DNA from: Phlebotomus papatasi
Taxonomy: Eukaryota; Arthropoda; Insecta; Diptera; Psychodidae
Assembly: GCF_024763615.1 (NCBI RefSeq)
Contig: NC_077224.1
Span: forward strand, 77,262,712-77,326,711
Direction: 5' to 3'
Length of the DNA: 64,000 bases
Both the position numbers and the translations under genes were made by a program. Below the pieces are notes generated by a model. It was not told the DNA's origin. It made no database searches and saw only the letters and a program-made list of their open reading frames with translations. This document shows, piece by piece, positions 44,178 through 57,134 of this stretch. Each line of letters starts with the position of its first letter. Positions within the stretch are counted from its first letter, which is position 1.

Positions 44178-47100
44178 TAAATGCGGTCTTGTTCTGAGAA
44201 GTGTAAGCTGAGTTTCTGATCAATTTGTGAGTTTGCTTCAAACAGCTCCATAAAAAAACACTTCGCCGGAGGCTAGGCCTTGATGGTGAGAATTTGAAAA
44301 AAAATGTATTGTGGAAACTGCTTTCTCTTGAAGTGTGAGCAGATAAAGAACTATGCAAAGAAATATCATACAATTTTTTAACTGAGGGAAAGCATATTTA
44401 AATTAGGATCCTTAGAACTTGATCCTGAACTTAAAACTCAACTAACTTGTTTCTCGCAGCTACAATTTTTTTGTGATCTCTTTGGCTATGGGTAGCCCGA
44501 AGATACCATGAGACATTTTTGATCAAAACCAATAAAAGAACCCAATTTTCGACTCTTTGAAATTAGCAAAGTGCTTCTTAGTGAAATTACGTGCATTCGA
44601 CTTGAACAATTGATTATCGGAAAGGGCCAAGTCTAGAAAATACTGTGGGGGCGGTAGGACATCGGAATTCAGCGTTTTGATGTTGACCTGGATCAGAAAA
44701 GTGCAATGCCACGGATCGTAATGGTGTTACAATATTACTCGGTCGTGCTATTTGATATATTATGGCCGTTTTTCGAGCAATACATGATCTAAAATTAATC
44801 AAAAATTGTTGGTAACAATTTATATTCACAGTTTTGCTCAAATTTAACTGCTTATAATGCAAAATTCCTCTTTAGTGCCCTCAAGTCATGAGAAATTTTC
44901 TTCCTGGAAATATTTGGCTATATTGCAGATTTTGACCCTTCACCGAATTAAAGTTAAAACGTTTTGTATTTAGAATACTCGAACAATAGCCATATTTCAT
45001 CTCTTGTACCGCTCTTCAATGCTGAAAAATCCTTTTTCATACCACAAAGACAAAATTTCGGAAGTGGATTTTTTAATTTTTTCCAATTATTCAGTCAACT
45101 CATGCGGCACATATTTTCTCTCATTTTGATTTTTTCAATGCCATGCAAATCCTTGAAAATGTTTTACCGAGGCCCATTTATTGCTCTCAAATTTAATTTT
45201 ATAATCTTCATTCAGAAACGCTTACAGATCGGCGCTATTAATTGTTTTTGGTCTTTTGGTTCCTTATGGCAAAATAGCTAATTGTGAAGTATTGAATCAA
45301 TGTTCTTGGGTGATTCTCGATGGTCTATATTCACTGCTGATGTCTTTAATAAAAATGTCTTTTCTTTGATTTACGAAATATTCGAATGTCTTTTATTTTT
45401 TGAGAAACTCCACCTGTGGATAGAATTTTGGATTTAAAAAAAGAACAAAATTTTTAATACAAGTTTTGGAAAGGGAAATAATGAAGTTCTACTTGCAACT
45501 ATTTTGGATTTTAATTATAATTAAATAAATAAATCAGACCAACTTTTGTTTAAATTAAAGTTTCTTACTGACTAAAATTTCATATTTTACTGCCTAAATT
45601 TAATTCTTTTAAGCATTGTATAAATGAGCAGTAAAAAGTTAAAATTGAACAGTATAACAAAAAAATTTGAAACAGTGATGTTATCGTCCAAATTTTGACA
45701 AAGGGAAAATAAAGAGCCTTTCATTCTATCTGCAACAATTTTAAATGCATAATATATAAATTATAGACCCATTTTTGTAGATTTAAATTTTTTACTGACC
45801 ATAATTAGATATTTTCCTGCTCATTTTTAATTTTTACTGTTTATTTTGAATTTTTTACTGTTCGTTTGTTTTTGCCATTTTTTATTGATTAATTTTAATT
45901 TTTTTTCTGACAAAATTTTATTATTTGTTATTTTTTTCGCCATATTTGAATAAAATAAAGTATATGAGAAGGAACTTTACTAAATAGGGGAAAGTTGGGG
46001 CAGTGTCAGTCAGTTCAACTTTTTCAAATATTTTTTCGGCAAAATTTAGATACGAGAGGTGAAAAAACAGTGGTAAACACGTATATACAGAGGTATTCTA
46101 CATAAAAGATTGCATTAAAATTAAATGGTCTGTTACAAAAGTTGTCTAGCAATTGGTGTACTTAGTTTATTTTATTTATTTTTCCTATGAAAAACACAAC
46201 TTTATTTTCATATATTAAATAATTATCCCATATACGTGTATTTTCTAAAAATGTGCATACATGAAATATCCCCAGGCACCTTTACTATATGCAATTCAAT
46301 CAACATTATCTTCTAAGTATTTCGTGTTAAATTTTAAAGCAAATGCGATAACAAGCATTTAAAATTCATTTTGCAGTTATTGTTTGCATACTCATAGTCC
46401 TGCATGATGTTGCAATCCATATGGCACATAGACACGCTATGTGAATAGAAATTTTAATATTGGATCAATAAAGAATGCTCGAGAGGAGAGCGTCGAAAAA
46501 AGAGCCATTTCTAGCTTTTAGAAGCTATCTTTTTTTTAATTATTCTATCATGAAATACTTTGAAAATTAATTTCCTGACTCTAAAATAATTCTTTAAGAC
46601 GTTCCTAATAGTAAAAACGGTGACTTTCACATTTTAATGAAAAGTACTTGTATTTTAGATAAAGTTAAGTATCTCAACTCAAGAAACGAATTCTTCTTAA
46701 GAGAAAAATTATTAATACTTCCCATCCTACATTTCTGTCTTTAACTGTGAAATATCCGACATATCTTTTAAAATGGAAAGTTGTTGAAGCTTTAAATCTC
46801 ACAAGGGGGATATGCGAAAGTCGTCATTGCTTTCTTGAGACAATCTATGAAAATGTGGTAGAGGTCTCCTGGGGCGTCTTTTGACTTCCTTGTTGAGCTT
46901 CTAAAGAATGAAGAGTTTATCCCTATTGACACGTGGACGCCTCGAGCAAAGCTGTTGTTGAAATCTGATGAAAGTTTTTCCACTATTGAAAACGTTCATC
47001 CGTCTTTTTGGAACAATACACGATGTCTTGACGGCAGTCCAATTTGTTGGAATGGGTATAAAATTCATATATTTCCATGAATATAAATTTTAGTGCAGTG

Positions 47101-47569
47101 GGTATTTAATTATTCGGATACGTTTTATTTAATATTTCATTTCAATACCATAATTCGCAACAATTTTAATAACGCAGGGGGATTACACGTTGATGCATTA
47201 TTAATGGTATTAATTATAAAATCTAAATGAGCTCTTAATAACACGCATGATAACAATAAATTAATCGTGATTTTAAATACATTGTCATTGATTTTTGGCA
47301 TTTAAAGGTAATAGATAATATACAAGGAAATATTGAAATCAGGCTCGTTCTAATAGCAGTTATAATGGAGTTACGACGACATAAAAGATGAATGTCAAGT
47401 TATGCCTATGTTTGGGCTAGAAACTGTCTGATTAATTACAATATATTGTATTTCATTTGTTTACTAACATGTGTCTTTGCATCAACCCTCCATACCATGC
47501 ATCCACCGCCGTCTTAACACCGGTGACCAGCCTCCAAAATTAAACGGTGAAATCCTTTCACTCAAGCTA
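44175..47569. other. AT-rich non-coding DNA
   Basis: No gene recognised. A solitary TAGGGGAAAGTTGGGGCAG near 45985 looks like one end of a TA|GGGG MITE without its partner. 46780-47050 and 47470-47560 are somewhat less AT-rich. Confidence 0.4.
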
Positions 47570-47759
47570 GGGAGAACTAAGACAGTAAACATGGGGTAGT
47601 TGTAAACACCGTGATTTTTTTTTTAAATTAGATATTAAACTTCAGAGAACCGATTCAATCTGAATTCACTGAAGAAGTGGTCGATATAAGCCCAAGGAAT
47701 GTAAAAATAAAAATCAGTGTTTACATCTACCACATATTTAATACTTTCCCAGTTTTCTC
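47570..47759. mobile_element. MITE family M, diverged copy M4 (inverted)
   Basis: Ends GGGAGAACTAAGACAG and CTTTCCCAGTTTTCTC, flanked by TA. The core TGAAGAAGTGGTCGATATA is the reverse complement of the family M core. Confidence 0.7.
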
Positions 47760-47800
47760 TATAAATCTTTTTCCACTTTCGTTATTCCAAAAAATACTTA

Positions 47801-48649
47801 GGGGAGACTGGGGCAAAACTTATCAAAACGCATATTTAATTCTTTCACGAGCTCTGAGAAAACTTAAATGTTTTAAAATGACCATATTCTTGTAGGAAAT
47901 TGACTGCTCTACAACATTACTGAGAGAAATCCGAAAAAGTTAAAATAACATTCCAGAAATGTTAATTTTACCCTGCAGTATTGATCCGAAATCGGTGTAA
48001 ATATTACCCTTTTTAGGTGTATTGCGGGGTTAAACTTACCCTTTTTCATGTTGATTTTACCCTCAAAAGATGTAAAATTAACATTAAAAAATGTTGATAT
48101 ATTTTTACACCTAAAAAGTGTTAAAGTTATGAGGAAAAAAACTTAATCGCACCCTCTTTTTTTCTCAGTGATTGCAGAAGACTATTTTCCTTTGTCTCGA
48201 AAGAAATGTGATTTTCGAATCATTTTCTAAAAGTCGATTTTGTAGAGATTCTCAAAATTATTGTGGCAAATTTTGTCAGTCTTCGGATAATTTGTGACGT
48301 TTTACTCTCGCAAACGTTAAAAATATCAAATAGACATATTTTTTTATAGGAAATTTATTCCTCTATAACTTTGTCGAAGACAATTTTTCTCTATCTTAAC
48401 GAGAAATTTGCTTAAATTGAGCTGATCAGTATTGATATTTTCTGTAAGCCATATATTCCAAAATTAGGGCTCAAAATTTCATTATTTTTTATTTTACATA
48501 ATCCTTCTTCGAATCCCTTGAAACTTTGTAAGTTTAAGAAGGTTCATGAAGGCTATCGATAATAAAAATTTTAAGCCTCAGTCTCTTTTATTTTAGAAAA
48601 TAGTGAATATTGAAATTTTCGTTTTGACAAATGTTGCGCCAGTCTCCCC
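47801..48649. mobile_element. 849-bp MITE E, TIR GGGGAGACTGGGGCAAAAC
   Basis: The left end GGGGAGACTGGGGCAAAAC and inverted right end GGGGAGACTGGCGCAACAT are flanked by TA (47799-47800 and 48650-48651). It contains a nested family H element. Confidence 0.8.
47919..48170. mobile_element. MITE family H, copy 1, nested in E
   Basis: Runs from ACTGAGAGAAATCCGAAAAA to TTTTTTTCTCAGTG, with repeated ACACCTAAAAAG and TAAAATTAACAT motifs. A copy in opposite orientation is at 59774-60027. Confidence 0.8.
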
Positions 48650-48989
48650 TACATTTTGATGTGGCTGATAGGAGAAAAATATAATTAATTTGCAATTTGG
48701 TTCTAAAGATGCGATAAACTGACTGTTTTGCTTATCATATGGGATCAAATTCTGGTTTAAGACAAAAGATGTTCTGTTTGCCTGAAGGTTTGTTATCCAC
48801 CATGTAGTCTTGCGGTAAGCAATACTGATACTGGATGCGTAAATACGGGATTAAAATATGCATTTTTTGTAGAAAATTAATTTATATTGTTTGTTATAGT
48901 ACTTCTCAGATTTTTCTTACTGATCGTATTTTACTCAGGGAAACATTTAGTCCCTTGTTTCTTCAACTTCCCAAAAGTCACTTCCCTCA

Positions 48990-50200
48990 ACATATTTTCG
49001 CATACAAAACAATTTCTGAGAAATATTACCCCAGTGTTTGTCCGTTTTGATCTGGACCCATCTGTCTACCCTTCTCCCATCAAACCTAGAAGTAAAACGC
49101 TTACAGATAGCAATATTGGAATTTTGGGGTACTCCTGCAAATTTCGCACCATTTATTTTTCTACAAACCTTTCCTTTTTCTTCCAAACATGATCAGGGAC
49201 ATGGCCAGGTTGAGTAGAGTGGTCTTGGAATTTCTGACAATTCCGAATCGGTTCCAATTAATTGTGAATCAGTTATAAACCAAGAAGTATTTCGTTCTTG
49301 TTTCAAATCGGTTGCGAACCAGTATATAGTGAATGATGCAAAAGTACTTTTGAGGTGTAGGGTTAACGTGTGGTATTTCTGGACAAAGTGCTTTTCGGGA
49401 CTTAATATGGGTATTTTGGGACACATCAAAAATCCTATAAATATTTGTTTTCTAATTATTTTTAAGTTCTATATGAAATATTAAGCTCTTTACGTATCAA
49501 ATAAACATAAAACTTCTGAAATTTTATTTGATTTAAAGCGTGAAATACGCGTGAATTGCGAGTGTCACATATCACTTTTTACAAAAACTTCAGTGTGGTC
49601 AATTTTGCAGATGTCAACACAAACAGTGCTTAGTTTTTTTCGATTTAAGTCACTTTAAAAGTGAAATTTTAACAAAATTTTTATGAAAGAGTAAAGTTTA
49701 AACCTTCTACTTAAAGGTAAATAATCAGGCTCAGTGAAATTTATTTGAATAATAGCGACTTTTGTCTGTCCCGAAATACCTAATTGTCCTGAAATATACC
49801 GCTCTTATTTCTTTACATTTTTTGCTATTTTGTATAAAAAATGATGCATTTTTCAACATTTATCGAAAAGAATCTTATTCTGGATAGCATAAGGAACATG
49901 AATATCTGTATCAACAAAGAAAAAAAAATATTTGAGAAGTCGTTAAGCTGTTTGAAACTTGAAAGTGCTAAAAAGTGTCCCGAAATACCACACGTTACCC
50001 TAAACTCTTTAGGGACGGTAAAGTAAAAAATTGGGGGGTCAGAAAACAGCACTTTTTTTTGACTTAGAGCAAAGCATAAGAATGGTATAGGAAAAAAAAA
50101 TATTTTTGAGACTCCGGTGTTGCCAGTGTTTTCAAAACAATAGGTCAAGAGTTCGAGCATTTCGCAAAGCAGGGGACGCTTAGTCACCCCTTTTTAAATA
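48990..50200 (+). repeat. Repeat family C, copy interrupted by MITE S
   Basis: Shows TTTCTGAGAAATATTACCCC, TCTGTCTACCCTTCTCCC, AATCGGTT..AACCAG segments and AAAAGTACTTTTGAGGTG, then after S the terminal GAGTTCGAGCATTTCGCAAA. Confidence 0.6.
49360..50000. mobile_element. 641-bp MITE S, TIR GGGTTAACGTGTGGTATTTC
   Basis: Left end GGGTTAACGTGTGGTATTTC and right end GAAATACCACACGTTACCC, flanked by TA. Inside, CCCGAAATACC / GGTATTTCGGG type motifs recur several times. Confidence 0.8.
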
Positions 50201-51508
50201 TGATCAAGATTGTTCTTTTAGAGGAAGTACAAGCTATAAAGAACACTTTAATTTAAATTTGTGAAAAAATATAACGCTTTAAACTCAGACAGTTGGTGCA
50301 TACATATAACTTCTCCTGAATTTGATACAGTGCCCATAATACTTAAAACTATCACATAAGTTGTTGGTGCCCAAACTATTGCCTCACAACCCAGTGGTTA
50401 TACCAGAACAATATTGCCTTTAGTATATTCTGCATACTCTTAACTGTCTAAAACGAGAGTACACAGACTAACTACATGCATTTCCGAATTGCATCCCAGT
50501 TAAATTAATTTTGGGAAAGTTGAATTGTGTTTTTTAGATTATTTAATTAAAATTATATTTTTTTTCTTTTCTCTCGCAGAAGGAAGAGATGAATTTCATT
50601 AAAAAACAACAATGAAAATAGCATTTAGTAATTTGAAGTGCTTTAAATACATGGACACTTATTTGCAAAAATCTTTGCATATTTTAACAAAAGTTTATCT
50701 ATTAATCATGTTGGGAAGTCGGCTGCAAATTGAAAATTCTTGACTATTTAGCAACAATAGAATATCACTTTAAATAGAGAAAATTCAACAAATCATTATG
50801 TCAGCTTTTTCCACCCCATGTGCAATGGACTGTTTGCAAACTTTAAATATTTGCCAACGGTAGGAAATGGTAAGAATAACCCTTATTCAGGAAACACAGT
50901 TAATATCCTGTGGACTTTGGAAGGCATTTAAAAACCACATAAAGATCTATGTAAGATATTGTAAGAGATCTCAAAATGACGTTATAGTAAATATCTCATA
51001 AATGAGTACTTTCCACAAATTAAACTAGGTATACTTTTGAAAAGACACTTTAATTGTTATTAACCGGAAATATAAACATTTTTGAGAATGGCGACAGCAA
51101 TGCAAAAATTATTCTTCAAGTTATGCAGAGTTTGTCAAAGAATCAACATCACTATGTAAATTGTGGAAAATATTTCAATGTGAGAGGTATACTTTAATCC
51201 ACTTACGAGTGTCTATTGACTCTGAGAAAATAGAATTTGTCGTCGTAACCCCCGAGGGTGTGTAAATTAATTTTCACCACAATATTCCACCAGCGGGTTT
51301 CCAGGGGTATTTATTGTAACTATCAGATGGGCAAATGAAAAGCTCACAAAAGCTTCCATGGCTTTGTGCTAGTCGTTCATAATTATTTGGCAAAGTGGTA
51401 TTATTGGTTTACAATTTTAATTGGAATAGTTGTTTAAAAGTTCAGGATCGTGACGTCTCGTAGAGACATTTTTCATGGTATCGCTCATTCTCACTCATGA
51501 ACTATTTT
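50201..51508. other. Non-coding, single-copy-looking block at 51180-51400
   Basis: Mostly AT-rich. 51230-51370 is less AT-rich and unmatched elsewhere in the window; no exon seen. Confidence 0.35.
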
Positions 51509-51581
51509 TGAGTTCCCCTTGCGATAAGGCCTATTCCTGCATTTAATGTTGTGCCAGCATTATTATTATTTATTATTGTTT
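51509..51581 (+). mobile_element. 5'-truncated SINE, copy 3
   Basis: GAGTTCCCCTTGCGATAAGG, then GTTGTGCCAGC and an (ATT)n tail, align with the last third of SINE copies 1 and 2. The tRNA-like head is missing. Confidence 0.7.
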
Positions 51582-51659
51582 CTTTTATTATGCTTAGTAA
51601 AAACATCATTCATGCAAATGTGTTGAGAATACATAGATTTTGGTCGTTTAACAACACCG

Positions 51660-52250
51660 AGAAAAATGTGGATGGTAAAATTTACCATCCTCCATACAAA
51701 ATTCTAATGGCCGGATAGTAAAAATGTCACCCAGCAAACGCGATATTAAATCGGACTGTCAAAAATTGTAGAATCTATTGCAAGGATAGTAAATTCTAAT
51801 AGCCGGATGGTAAATTCTAATATCCCGGATATTAGATTTTACTAGCCGGATGGTAAATTTTACTGGCAGGATAGTAAATTTTACTAGCCGGATATTAGAA
51901 TGAAAAATGTCGGAAAAATTTATTTTTCCTTATTTTCATTGATTTTTGGCCATTGTTTGAGGGCTTGGGGCCCTTCTTGGATGATATTCTCTGTATTTCA
52001 AGCCATTTTGGTGCGTGAAAATTGACGACTGCGCCGAGATTTGAACACGCGACCTTTGTGATGACAGTCCAGCATCTTCCAGCTGCGCCACGAATTGCTA
52101 TAATGTATTCAAAGCATATCGGGAACCGTTGCATCGGCACCCACGATATTCCAAAATGACATTCTAACAGCAGGATGGCAAATTTTACTGGCTTAGATAG
52201 TAATTTCAATCCAAATTATTATCCTCCGTTAAAATTTTCTGTCTTCCAAG
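51660..52250. repeat. Degenerate ~20-bp tandem repeats split by a tRNA-like insertion
   Basis: TTTTACTAGCCGGATGGTAA-type units recur about ten times in 51660-51903 and again at 52160-52210. The interval between holds the tRNA-like sequence below. Confidence 0.6.
52022..52110 (-). mobile_element. tRNA-derived SINE-like head
   Basis: The minus strand reads TCGTGGCGCAGCTGGAAG (A-box region), GACTGTCATC in the anticodon region and GTGTTCAAATCTC (B box). Acceptor pairing is poor, so this is a SINE head or pseudogene rather than a functional tRNA gene. Confidence 0.55.
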
Positions 52251-52389
52251 CAAAGGTAGAGAAATTTAACCAAAATATGCTGTAGCATTTTTTAATAAAG
52301 CATAATTAACCCTTTAACAGTATTTTCTTTAATATGCGAAGAAAAGCTGTAAGAAAAGGCTTTCTAGGATAATTATCATCCAATAAAAT

Positions 52390-52815
52390 CGCAAAACCAT
52401 CCATTCTTCATTATCTCTTTTAGTTTAGGCGCTAGGTGAGACAATAAAAAAATGAAACTAGTTTTGCTTCTAAAATTCACATATTTACTTTTTAATACAC
52501 ATTTTTTACAAAGTAGAATGACATGTCTTACAGTAAAAAATAAATTTATTTTAGTCAGATAAACTTTAAATCGATATTTTTCTTGATATTTGAAATTAGT
52601 TTTTTTTGTACTTTTTCTCTGACCTGTCACATAAAACTGGGGATACCAACTAAATAAAGAGTCAAAATGAGTTCAAACTTTCAAAAGATGTTAGTAAGAT
52701 TATTACCGAGGACACTTATACCACTTTTAAATAAATAAAATATTTGTAATCGCAGTAAATGTGATTATTGTGAAGACCGTCTTGAGACGGTTTTACCCAT
52801 CCTACCAGATAGAGG
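52390..52815 (+). repeat. Dispersed repeat G, copy 2
   Basis: Direct repeat of 37280-37715 at roughly 80% identity by eye. Confidence 0.75.
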
Positions 52816-55468
52816 GGGAACATGTATTTAAATATTTTTCAGAAAATTTTTATTAACAAAATCATATCTTTTATACGGCCTTCAGAATAAAGGTTTAGCC
52901 TAGTTCTAGGAAGACTGGATTTTTTAACTACAAGCAAGAGTTATGATTTTTCGAAATCTTATGGATGGTTTTCCCTTAATGTGCAATCTTAGTAAAAAAA
53001 TCCAAAAATACTGTTATTAAAAGTTTTTAATAAATTTGTTATTTATAAATTCAAGATCTTTAGGAAGTAGATTAAAGCTCGAGTCTGAAGACCCTATAAG
53101 CTTTTATGGCCACATTAAATAAACTATTTATTTTATTTTAACTATTTGTTTATTAACTATTGACCCTAAAATTATTTGAGTGCAGTGCTTAAACATCAAT
53201 TTTTCTAAAAAGCTTCCCTTCAATTAATTTCCAAACTTTTTAGAAAAACCTCCTGGGTAAATAGTGTCGTTATGATTGGAATTTTTGAATTTACAAAAAA
53301 GCTTAAAATAGCCAAGAATTCTTGCTGCACCCTAGACAATATAAGACATTTAAAAAAATAAAAATCCGAAATTCATCTAAAAGTGTCACATAAAATATAT
53401 TTAAATTAAAATAATAAAAGTCGTTATGCAAGTTATTTAATTTAACACAAAATTCTCCTCATTCAAGGAATAGTTTCGTCAAGTTAATGATACTTTGTTT
53501 GAAATTATTCTAAAGCAATAATTTCCAATATAGGATTATATGTAGTTTATGTTTGTTTTACACATATTAGAGAGGTAAGCAATAATCTTAAAAGAAGAAT
53601 AGTTTGTACGAAAATTTAATTCTATAAAGCTGTTTTTGGTCTATCAGATGTATGAGATCAGGGGTGACATGATAACTTATTTTCGATACTATCGACTGTC
53701 GATTCTGAAAAAGTTAAACGATAGCTGCTCTTTCTGTAACTAATATAGATGTTTATCAACAGTCTCATTCTTTTAAGAATGTCACAATGAATGGGCCAAC
53801 AATCCGTAAAAAGTCGACATTCACTTAATCTAACAGATATAGATTTATCGATACTATCGATTCGATAGTGTCCAAAAGTTATCATTCCACCCCAGATTAA
53901 AGGAGGTTTTACATATTGAGGCAAACTAAATTTGTCTCAAAAGATGTTTATCTCTAGAAAAATTCAAGGGATACACTGATACGAAGTAAAATTACATACC
54001 TTTGCACAAGTTGAAGCTATTACCTTATTGCACCTTACCATAATTTTACTTTTCAATCAATTTTCTTGCTATAGGTATTTTCTATTTGTTTACTTCGTAC
54101 ATTTTCGATCATCAAGATACCGCAAAAAGTGAGATAAATCCATCCAAGTATCTTGTTCTTTTACAAATTGCTGTTATATATTAAAGTTGCACATCTTTTT
54201 GCTACAAAATGGTCTAGCATACGTGTGGCTGTATTTTGATATGGAGGGAGTACATTACAATTCAACACTGTGGATTGTTAGCCAGAAAGATATCAAGTTG
54301 TTCATTTTCAAGGAAATTATATCAGTTTTCTTTGTAGTATTTTACGAATTGAACTTCACCATCATTCGATATAGCAAGTCAAATGGAATGATTTTTATGG
54401 GATTATTGAAGAAATACGTGACCAATGATATTTATTTTATATATTTCACACCATTTTGTAGTGCATGACATTGATTTTTCAATAGTCATTTTTCCAATGA
54501 AAATAAATGAATTGAAAATCTGTTTAATCTCGATATGGCGTGTCAAAAAGTCAAAATCGAATTTTTGCCAATTTCAGATTATTTATTGATCAATTTCCCA
54601 AACTATGTTAAAACAAGGGCTGTAACTAATGGCACTTTAATAGCCCTATAGAATAAATTATCCTGGATATACTAATGTGTTTCAATACTTTCAGTCGATC
54701 GTGTTTTTTTTTTGCTTCTGTGCCAAATTTGTTATCAATTTTATGCCTTTTCATGCTACAGCACAATAAATGTACCTTTTGATGCAAATTTTCCATGATT
54801 TTAACAGAGAACGAGCAATACAGAAAATGTATAATTACAATTTTAAATTTTCAATTTTGTCAATTTTAATCAAATTATCACAATATTACAGATTTTATTC
54901 AATTAATATCATTTATCATGCTCTTTGCACTGTTGCTTGCAAAATTTTATCAGATTTTTTTGTGTTTTAGCGAATATTAATGTGATCGCAATTATTCGGA
55001 GTGGTTCAGTGCATCAGATACTTTATTTCATTATAATCTCACTAATTATTATCGTTAAAAATTAATATTTTTGTCCTACATTTGAAATGGAAAATCCATC
55101 TCAGGAAGCAATTAAAAGATTCTTAAGTCTTAACCCTTTATGCTGAATTTATTATAATAATATCTCTAGGAGTCCTGATAAAATTTGCCTGAACTTTCAA
55201 GTTATTTCAAGCATTAATAGGTCTTTCAATAATTAAATTCGTATTACACGAGAACTCCATACGAAATCGTTTGAAGTTTTAAAATTCTCATGGGGTATTT
55301 GAAAGTAATTCATAAAAGCCTTTTTAATTCTTTAAACGTTTTTGTCATTAAACGTTATTTCAGATGAAATTGAGTAGGGGGTATCTTTCCGACTTTGCAC
55401 ATGCTCTGGATTCAAATACTTAATATTTTTCCCATATTCCTTTAAATAATCTGATCCATACATTTTTT
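52816..55468. other. AT-rich non-coding DNA
   Basis: No gene, RNA or repeat recognised. A 93-codon frame (54187-54468) has no recognisable domain and is not called. Confidence 0.4.
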
Positions 55469-55590
55469 AAGTGCTCGAACTCCAAGAGAGAGCAGTTTCC
55501 ACAATCCAAATTTTCTTCAATTTTTCGCTATCCTAGCTACAAAACAGTGATAGATATTGACTTCCAGTCTTCGATGACCCTACCCCATAA

Positions 55591-55724
55591 GGGCCTTGAC
55601 AGACAGACTTGAGGATTAGGCGAGACACGGCTTAGCGTCATTATTTGAAATAATGGTTAAACCACATTTCTATCATTTTCCACTAAACCGCCTCTCGGCT
55701 TAAGTCCTAAGTGTGTCAAGGACC
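55591..55724. mobile_element. 134-bp MITE, TIR GGNCCTTGACA, TAA target duplication
   Basis: Left end GGGCCTTGACAGACAGACTT and right end GTGTGTCAAGGACC, flanked by TAA at 55588-55590 and 55725-55727. The family C reference copy reads CCCATAAGTCGAC at this place, with one TAA. A related sequence with GGCTTAAGCC is at 40228-40270. Confidence 0.8.
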
Positions 55725-56532
55725 TAAGTCAACAATCTATACCGAACTAATTTACCCAAATTATCCCAGACCCCATCCAAAGCCTCCCAAAACATGTTTT
55801 TCTAATTTTGCAAAAAAATGGCCCTGGCGATTTCTTTCATTTTTGGATATGTCTTGGAGGTAGTCCAGCTGAACATGTTGACGTCTAGACCTATCGCCAG
55901 AAAAAAACACCATCTTGGATTATTCAAGGTCAAAGTTCAACCAACCTGGACGGTCTAACTTTTCAACGGATTTGGCTAAATTTAGCCTTTTTTGAAAGAT
56001 CTTGAAATTCAGAGCCCGGCTGCATTGATCGAAATCGGTAGTGAACCGGGAAAGTAACGGATTTAGCTCTATTTTAAAAATTCTGTGTTTGTTTTAGTAT
56101 TTACTTGTTTGTCGACCCGGTGAAATTTTCTGTGTTTCGATAACCTACCTAAAGTGACAATATATCGAGACCAGTATTTTTTTCTAACTGTGAGGTTTTT
56201 CTAACTCTTCTTAACATTTGCCCATTTTTTGCATGGTTTTCGGATATATTTTGTTGTTAGTCCAACTGAACATTTCGCCCTTAGACACTTTTCAACAGTT
56301 AAATTGCTATCCTGTATTATTTAAAGACAGAAGGGCCTAATTTCAATTATTTATGATTTTAACTGCTGAAACTCTACGAGAGAGCAATTTCCATAATCTT
56401 TTCGATTACTATCTTTTTAATATACACTCTTCATGAACCATTTTCAATTTCGAAGTATTTTATGATGATTTATAGACAAATTTAAATCGACGTTAATCTT
56501 ATGCATCCAAAAACCATGCGTAAAATAATATA

Positions 56533-56796
56533 GGGGAAAGCGCGCTACCTTCGGACGACTCAAGCTTCGAACAATTCAATTTTTTCTCTATGTTTCTTAT
56601 GGATTTCATCCACAGCTCTTTTCTGAAAATTTGAGGCATTGGACTAGCTATTATATTATTAAAATTAATTAAAAATTAAAATTAAGCTATTAAATTATTA
56701 AAATATACTTTTATAATGGATAAAATTTATTGATAACACATTGAAAAAAATGATTTGTGCGAAGCATAAATCGTCCGAAGGTAGCGCGATTTCCCC
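56533..56796. mobile_element. 264-bp MITE T, TIR GGGGAAAGCGCGCTACCTTC
   Basis: Left end GGGGAAAGCGCGCTACCTTC and inverted right end GGGGAAATCGCGCTACCTTC, flanked by TA (56531-56532 and 56797-56798). Confidence 0.85.
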
Positions 56797-57134
56797 TAGG
56801 GATTTACATTTAATCCATTTTAATAAGGAATCTCGGGAGTTCGAGCAGTTCGCAAAACCTCGACGCTTTGCCACCTCTAGAGTGCATAAAGTTTGGAAGT
56901 CTTCCCGCCCTAATGTAAATAAATTAACATTAATTTGACTGCATGTAAGAGTCATAATAAAAATGAAAGAAATTTATTAAACGAAAACCGAATATGAAAA
57001 TGCTAAATTATTCTGGAAAATTAGTAAAATTAGATAAATTTTTATGGAAGCAAAACAATTCTATCAATCGAAAAATATCGAATTCGACATATGTCATTAA
57101 GAATGGTCAAATGTTCTGAATTGTAATCCAAATA

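Larger units (their letters stand above)
55469..56880 (+). repeat. Repeat family C, two tandem diverged copies with insertions
   Basis: The first begins GTGCTCGAACTCCAAGAGAG near 55472. A second start (GAAACTCTACGAGAGAGCAA) lies near 56367. The terminal motif GAGTTCGAGCAGTTCGCAAA is at about 56838. Interrupted by MITEs at 55591 and 56533. Confidence 0.6.

Noticed and set aside
45985..46010. Another TA|GGGG MITE
   Set aside because: Only one end, TAGGGGAAAGTTGGGG, was found and no inverted partner nearby. Noted in the regional entry only.
54187..54468. 93-codon frame as a small membrane protein
   Set aside because: Hydrophobic composition is expected from AT-rich DNA; no start context, splice sites or homologous repeat copy supports it.
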